The position numbers and the translations under genes are program-made. From NCBI RefSeq assembly GCF_003933245.1, contig NZ_QUSX01000002.1, forward strand, positions 434,001 through 498,000: DNA of 64,000 nucleotides, read 5' to 3'. The first letter of the stretch is position 1. Each line of letters starts with the position of its first letter. This document shows positions 60,843 to 64,000 of the stretch, in pieces. The notes beneath the pieces are model-generated. The model made no database searches and had not been told where the DNA came from. It saw only the letters and a list, made by a program, of their open reading frames with translations. This stretch comes from Maribacter algicola (GTDB taxonomy: Bacteria > Bacteroidota > Bacteroidia > Flavobacteriales > Flavobacteriaceae).

Positions 60843-61445
60843 ATGGAATTGGAAGAATTACAGGCGAATTGGATGGCCATGAGCCAGGAATTGGAAAAGC
60901 AAAAAAAATTAACGAACGAAATCATCTTAAAAATGACACGGAACAACTATCGGAACAAATTCAGCAAACTCAACAATTACGAGAATGTAGGGGCCATTAT
61001 ATGCTATATATTGGCAGGGTTTATAATTTTTAATTTCTGGAAACTGGATACCTTGTACCTAAAGCTTTCTGGAGTATTTACACTAGCTTTTTTAACGATT
61101 TTGCCCACCTTGGTGTTGCGTGCATTGCATAGGATAAAAAACCTCGATATCCTTACTAAATCGTACAGGGAAAACCTCATAGCCTATACTAAGGAAAAAA
61201 AACGACTCCTAAAACTTCAGCAAATTGCCATTGCCGTGAGCTTTATTTCCCTACTGTTCTCGCCGGCCTTGGCCTTAAAGCTGCTCAGGGACAAGACACT
61301 GATCCTTTCGGAAATGAAACCTGAACAGATAATAGCCATAGTATTTGTTATCGTTCTTATGGTTTTTGTAAGCCGATGGGGCTATAGAAGTTATAAAAAG
61401 GTAACGAATTCTGCCGAAGCCCTGTTGGAGGATTTGGAAGCATGA
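60843..61445 (+). CDS. Membrane protein, probable partner of the ECF sigma factor
   Basis: The 200-aa product starts with a charged cytosolic helix (ELEELQANWMAMSQELEKQK), has two helices (VGAIICYILAGFIIFNFW, LSGVFTLAFLTILPTLVL), a coiled-coil-like middle (SYRENLIAYTKEKKRLLKLQ) and two more helices (IAVSFISLLFSPALAL, IIAIVFVIVLMVFVSRWG). It lacks the zinc-binding motif of classical anti-sigma domains. The 4-bp spacing from the sigma gene suggests a functional partner, perhaps an atypical anti-sigma factor. No family is recognised. Confidence 0.7.
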   Translation: MELEELQANWMAMSQELEKQKKLTNEIILKMTRNNYRNKFSKLNNYENVGAIICYILAGFIIFNFWKLDTLYLKLSGVFTLAFLTILPTLVLRALHRIKNLDILTKSYRENLIAYTKEKKRLLKLQQIAIAVSFISLLFSPALALKLLRDKTLILSEMKPEQIIAIVFVIVLMVFVSRWGYRSYKKVTNSAEALLEDLEA

Positions 61446-62081
61446 TTATTCCGTCAATTTCTTTTGGATATAATTGAGGATCAACATCCAGTTCATTTTT
61501 AATAGGAGGGAGGCGGTGGGCACGTTGTCATCGGCAATGGCAGAAATTATGGCCTCATGCTGATTGTCGGATTTATTGTAAAAGGAATCGTCAGAAGTAA
61601 AGGCTCGCTCGTAAAAGAATATTCGGGTTCGTAAATCTTGCAGGATTTTTAACGCCAGTTCGTTTTCGTACCCTTTGGTAAGCAGGTGATGAAATTCCAA
61701 ATCGGCCTGAATCCGGCTAATGGCATCTTGGGCATTTTCGAATACATCCTGTTGCTTTCTAAGCGCGTCGATATGATTCCTATTGAATTCCGAGTTTTCA
61801 ATGGCCATAACCTCTAAGCTGGCGACCAGTCCGTAGAGGTCCTCGGCTTCCTTAACATCAAGCTCCGCAATGATAAATCCCCTGTTAGGTACCGCTTTAA
61901 TGATATGGGACTGCTGTAGTTGGGTCAATGCCTCCCGTATTGGGGTCACACTAACTCCTAATTCCCTGGAAAGGGCGGCCAAGTTGATGGTCTTACCTAT
62001 TTGCAGCTTCCCTTGCTTCATTTGAAAAAGCAGGTAATCCCGTACCTGGTCCCTAAGATTTATTTTTTGAATCATTTTCAA
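61446..62081 (-). CDS. GntR family regulator with FCD domain
   Basis: The 211-aa product has an N-terminal winged helix (DQVRDYLLFQMKQGKLQIGK, then LAALSRELGVSVTPIREALT) and a C-terminal FCD helical domain with LEVMAIENSEFNR, DLEFHHLLTKGYENE and SDNQHEAIISAIADDNV; the His residues in HHLL and NQHE are typical metal ligands of FCD domains. FCD regulators sense carboxylic acids or amino acids. It converges with the sigma operon. Its target is unclear because the neighbours are unrelated; the upstream AT-rich 276 bp may contain its own operator. Confidence 0.9.
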   Translation of the reverse strand: MKMIQKINLRDQVRDYLLFQMKQGKLQIGKTINLAALSRELGVSVTPIREALTQLQQSHIIKAVPNRGFIIAELDVKEAEDLYGLVASLEVMAIENSEFNRNHIDALRKQQDVFENAQDAISRIQADLEFHHLLTKGYENELALKILQDLRTRIFFYERAFTSDDSFYNKSDNQHEAIISAIADDNVPTASLLLKMNWMLILNYIQKKLTE

Positions 62082-62357
62082 ATTTAATATATCGTATATG
62101 ATTTTAACTCGGTTTTTGGGTTTCTAGTATATAGTTTTAAGTCGGCTGCCCGAAATTATTCGTTGAAATGCACGGTTTGCGTGCTCTTAAACCATACTAT
62201 TTGTTGTGGTTGCACGTTTTTATGATTGTAATAAGTAACCCTTTAAACAAATCAAAAAAGTAAATAGCATGAAATGAACCATAACAAGTCTTAATACCTG
62301 TCTAGATGGTTTATGGTGAATTGCATCTAACCTTTTAAAAACAATTAAAATAAACAG

Positions 62358-63152
62358 ATGAAAATTTTGAAAAACACGTTGAAGAATTTAAGTCTTTTGG
62401 CCACTGTCCTGATATTAGGGTACAGTTGTAGCGATGATGCCGAAAAGGACAATAATGACATAGTACTTTCACAAGCCGACTTGGAGGCGGTGCTGGAAAC
62501 GGACGATATTGTAGGCGGTATCGATGTGGCCTTGTTTGAACTTTATAATAATAACGGTAGCACGGGGAAAACCCTGTTGAACGAGTGTTATAGTGCCCAG
62601 TATACGGATACGGGATATGTAGCTACATTTAACAATTGTGTCCTGAATGGCACCGAGAATATTAACGGCACTTTGACGGTAACCTATGACACCGATGGCG
62701 AGCAAGGTTCATTTTCCGCTAGCTATGTCGACTTTTACGTAGGCGAAATCAAAATCAATGGAACCAGATCATATCAGTTAAGTGCCAATTCTGAAGGAAA
62801 TAGTGTTTCATTTTCGGTAACTAGCAACCTTACGGTTGAAATGGCCGATGGCTCTTTAATTTCCGACGAAGGCGAAAGGTCTTTTACCCTTACCTTTGGT
62901 GATTCGCTTGAATCGACTACCTATAGCATTGCTGGAACCTGGACCGTTGTTTACGAAGGAAATACGTACAACGTTACGGTAAATGCTCCGTTGACAAGTA
63001 GTGTTAACTGTGGGTATGTAGCCGCCGGGGATATGACCGTTTCCAAAAATGGCCTTACCGTAAATGTAGATTTTGGCGATAGTACGTGTGATAACGTTGC
63101 CACCATAACCTACCCAAATGGGGTGGTAGAGGAGATTACTTTGCGTGACTAA
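62358..63152 (+). CDS. Secreted lipoprotein, beta-rich, unknown function
   Basis: The 264-aa product has a lipoprotein signal (TVLILGYSCSDDAEK). The mature part is beta-rich with repeated strand segments, for example TLTVTYDTDGEQGSFSASYV, VSFSVTSNLTVEMADGS and STTYSIAGTWTVVYEG, and has Cys in LLNECYSAQY, FNNCVLNGT, VNCGYVAAGD and STCDNVATI, which may form two disulfides. No family is recognised; it resembles other orphan surface lipoproteins of Flavobacteriaceae. A strong terminator follows 30 bp after the stop. Confidence 0.65.
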   Translation: MKILKNTLKNLSLLATVLILGYSCSDDAEKDNNDIVLSQADLEAVLETDDIVGGIDVALFELYNNNGSTGKTLLNECYSAQYTDTGYVATFNNCVLNGTENINGTLTVTYDTDGEQGSFSASYVDFYVGEIKINGTRSYQLSANSEGNSVSFSVTSNLTVEMADGSLISDEGERSFTLTFGDSLESTTYSIAGTWTVVYEGNTYNVTVNAPLTSSVNCGYVAAGDMTVSKNGLTVNVDFGDSTCDNVATITYPNGVVEEITLRD

Positions 63153-63181
63153 AAGATTTGCCCTTACAATGGCAAACTAAA

Positions 63182-63218
63182 AAAAAAGGATAAGATTGAT
63201 GAGGTCTTATCCTTTTTT
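63182..63218. terminator. Strong bidirectional terminator
   Basis: AAAAAAGGATAAGA pairs perfectly with TCTTATCCTTTTTT (14 bp) around a 9-base loop. It lies 30 bp after the lipoprotein stop and 15 bp after the last minus-strand unit of the MRTFIRQS array, so both converging transcripts can end here. Confidence 0.92.
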
Positions 63219-63232
63219 ATTTTCTGTATACT

Positions 63233-63331
63233 CTAAACCAAAGCTATGACTTCCTTGGCAGCTACCCAACGGACTTTACCTTTGGTAAGCCTTTTCGCTT
63301 CGGTTATTGATTGTCTGATAAAAGTTCTCAT
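63233..63331 (-). CDS. MRTFIRQS-family microprotein, terminal divergent copy (A)
   Basis: This is the last unit of the array in transcription order. The 32-aa product begins MRTFIRQSITEAKRLTKG and ends AAKEVIALV. Against the other copies the first 14 residues are almost the same, with three synonymous codon changes (ACC/ACG, GCG/GCC, AGG/AGA) and two substitutions. The C-terminal part differs but keeps a K-V-R-W...E-V echo of the K-R-V-Q-W-A-E-V segment in the others. It is basic and has no signal. Function is unknown. Confidence 0.6.
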   Translation of the reverse strand: MRTFIRQSITEAKRLTKGKVRWVAAKEVIALV

Positions 63332-63398
63332 GTTGTTCGTTTTTGTCCCGAAATGAATCGGGAGCTGATTGATGATTAATTGATTGATGAATTCCGGA

Positions 63399-63512
63399 TT
63401 AATGGGTATGGTTTCTAACCTCGGCCCATTGCACGCGTTTACTGTTTCTAAAATTGCTGAAGAATGAATGTCTTCTGGCTTCCGTTGGTGATTGTCTGAT
63501 AAAAGTTCTCAT
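63399..63512 (-). CDS. MRTFIRQS-family microprotein, copy B (37 aa)
   Basis: The 37-aa product begins MRTFIRQSPTEARRHSFF and ends AEVRNHTH. It is rich in Arg and aromatic residues. It differs from copy C by four synonymous codon changes (CCA/CCT, GCC/GCT, TCA/TCC, TTC/TTT) and two His/Tyr changes, which is the pattern expected from selection on the peptide rather than on the DNA. The start is preceded by the hairpin at 63530-63547 and an A-rich stretch. It is in a minus-strand array, 67 bp before copy A. Confidence 0.65.
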   Translation of the reverse strand: MRTFIRQSPTEARRHSFFSNFRNSKRVQWAEVRNHTH

Positions 63513-63582
63513 GCTGTTCGTTTTTTATGTCCCGAAATGAATCGGGAGCTGATTGATGATTAATTGATTGATGAATTCCGGA

Positions 63583-63696
63583 TTAATAGGTATGGTTTCT
63601 AACCTCGGCCCATTGCACGCGTTTACTGTTTCTAAAATTGCTAAAGAAGGAATATCTTCTAGCTTCCGTAGGTGATTGTCTGATAAAAGTTCTCAT
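63583..63696 (-). CDS. MRTFIRQS-family microprotein, copy C (37 aa)
   Basis: This is the Tyr version: MRTFIRQSPTEARRYSFF at the start and AEVRNHTY at the end. The core SNFRNSKRVQW is identical to copy B. The spacer to copy B is 70 bp and contains ATCAATCAATTAATCATCAA and the hairpin. Size, direction and spacing match the other copies. No family is recognised. Confidence 0.65.
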   Translation of the reverse strand: MRTFIRQSPTEARRYSFFSNFRNSKRVQWAEVRNHTY

Positions 63697-63768
63697 GTTG
63701 TTCGTTTTTTTTATGTCCCGAAATGAATCGGGAGCTGATTGATGATTAATTGATTGATGAATTCCGGA

Positions 63769-63882
63769 TTAATGGGTATGGTTTCTAACCTCGGCCCATT
63801 GCACGCGTTTACTGTTTCTAAAATTGCTGAAGAATGAATGTCTTCTGGCTTCCGTTGGTGATTGTCTGATAAAAGTTCTCAT
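63769..63882 (-). CDS. MRTFIRQS-family microprotein, copy D (37 aa)
   Basis: This copy encodes the same peptide as copy B (His versions at both variable sites) with the same codons, which shows a recent duplication of the B-C pair. Its leader is like the others, with the hairpin upstream of the ATG at 63882. Confidence 0.65.
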   Translation of the reverse strand: MRTFIRQSPTEARRHSFFSNFRNSKRVQWAEVRNHTH

Positions 63883-63952
63883 GCTGTTCGTTTTTTATGT
63901 CCCGAAATGAATCGGGAGCTGATTGATGATTAATTGATTGATGAATTCCGGA

Positions 63953-64000
63953 TTAATAGGTATGGTTTCTAACCTCGGCCCACTGCACCCGTTTACTGTT
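63953..64000 (-). CDS. MRTFIRQS-family microprotein, copy E (partial)
   Basis: Only the last 15 codons and the stop are in the window. They read NSKRVQWAEVRNHTY, the Tyr version as in copy C. Two codons differ from it synonymously (CGG for CGC, CAG for CAA), giving further support for coding. The array continues beyond the right edge. Confidence 0.6.
   Translation of the reverse strand, partial: NSKRVQWAEVRNHTY

Larger units (their letters stand above)
63309..64000. repeat. Tandem repeat, about 181-186 bp per unit, runs off the edge
   Basis: The word GATTGTCTGATAAAAGTTCT starts at 63309, 63490, 63674 and 63860, giving spacings of 181, 184 and 186 bp; a fifth unit is cut by the window edge. 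Each unit contains on the minus strand a spacer, a hairpin (TCCCGATTCATTTCGGGA), about 15 A-rich bases and an ORF beginning ATGAGAACTTTT. Units alternate between two versions, so copies B-C and D-E look like a duplicated pair of about 370 bp. Confidence 0.95.

Noticed and set aside
63309..64000. CRISPR array
   Set aside because: Units are 181-186 bp and almost identical throughout, with conserved ORFs; there are no short repeats with unique spacers and no cas genes.

Overview
The window looks like a chromosomal segment of a marine-type member of the Flavobacteriaceae (Bacteroidota). Sequence signs are a short RpoD-type sigma factor (287 aa), many lipoproteins with a signal peptide ending in Ser-Cys, several upstream regions matching the Bacteroidota promoter pattern TTG-N(~20)-TAnnTTTG, MenB of menaquinone synthesis, a YaiO-type outer membrane barrel, and moderately AT-rich DNA with few clear Shine-Dalgarno sites. 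The genus cannot be fixed from the sequence alone; Maribacter/Zobellia-like relatives are only a guess. No tRNA, rRNA or CRISPR array was found.

Layout. 1-12,990 is mostly minus-strand accessory and housekeeping genes: a DUF421 fragment, a DinB protein, a SET-domain protein, a lipoprotein pair (nucleoside-hydrolase-like plus ADP-ribosylglycohydrolase) bracketed by a repeat, pirin, GyrI-like, SRPBCC and several small membrane proteins, a GNAT, a Crp/Fnr regulator and an alpha/beta hydrolase. 13,000-14,560 is a small, more AT-rich scar region with the C-terminal remnant of an IS110-type transposase, a broken gene, an orphan membrane protein and a non-coding element with inverted ends. 14,565-29,121 holds a large Ig-like lipoprotein, a DUF1853 protein, a VWA/AAA pair embedded in short-word repeats, a divergent TruA, CorA, a CysE-CysM pair, a thioesterase and a membrane dipeptidase.

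29,263-39,011 is the most coherent unit: hybrid histidine kinase, single-domain response regulator, HEAT-repeat membrane protein, processive GT2 glycosyltransferase, membrane alkaline-phosphatase-superfamily enzyme with TPRs, and a TPR/YaiO outer membrane barrel, almost all overlapping or tightly spaced. I read it as a phosphorelay-linked, synthase-dependent exopolysaccharide production and export locus. Directly behind it lies an independent mini-transcript with two homologous 32-33 aa peptides, a palindrome over its promoter and a strong terminator.

39,632-63,152 is core and envelope metabolism: rpoD, a 2-hydroxyacid dehydrogenase, an SF2 helicase, a GT4 transferase, an M20 amidohydrolase, a PAP2 phosphatase, menB, a serine hydrolase, a 3D-domain lipoprotein with an Amidase_2 lipoprotein, an M14 peptidase, OmpA and VWA lipoproteins, an XdhC/MobA-like pair with an amidohydrolase, an ECF sigma factor with a membrane partner, and a GntR regulator.

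63,233-64,000 (running off the right edge) is a minus-strand tandem array of at least five units of about 181-186 bp. Each carries a 32-37 aa ORF starting MRTFIRQS, and nearly all differences between the close copies are synonymous. This repeated microprotein family is the most unusual object in the window.
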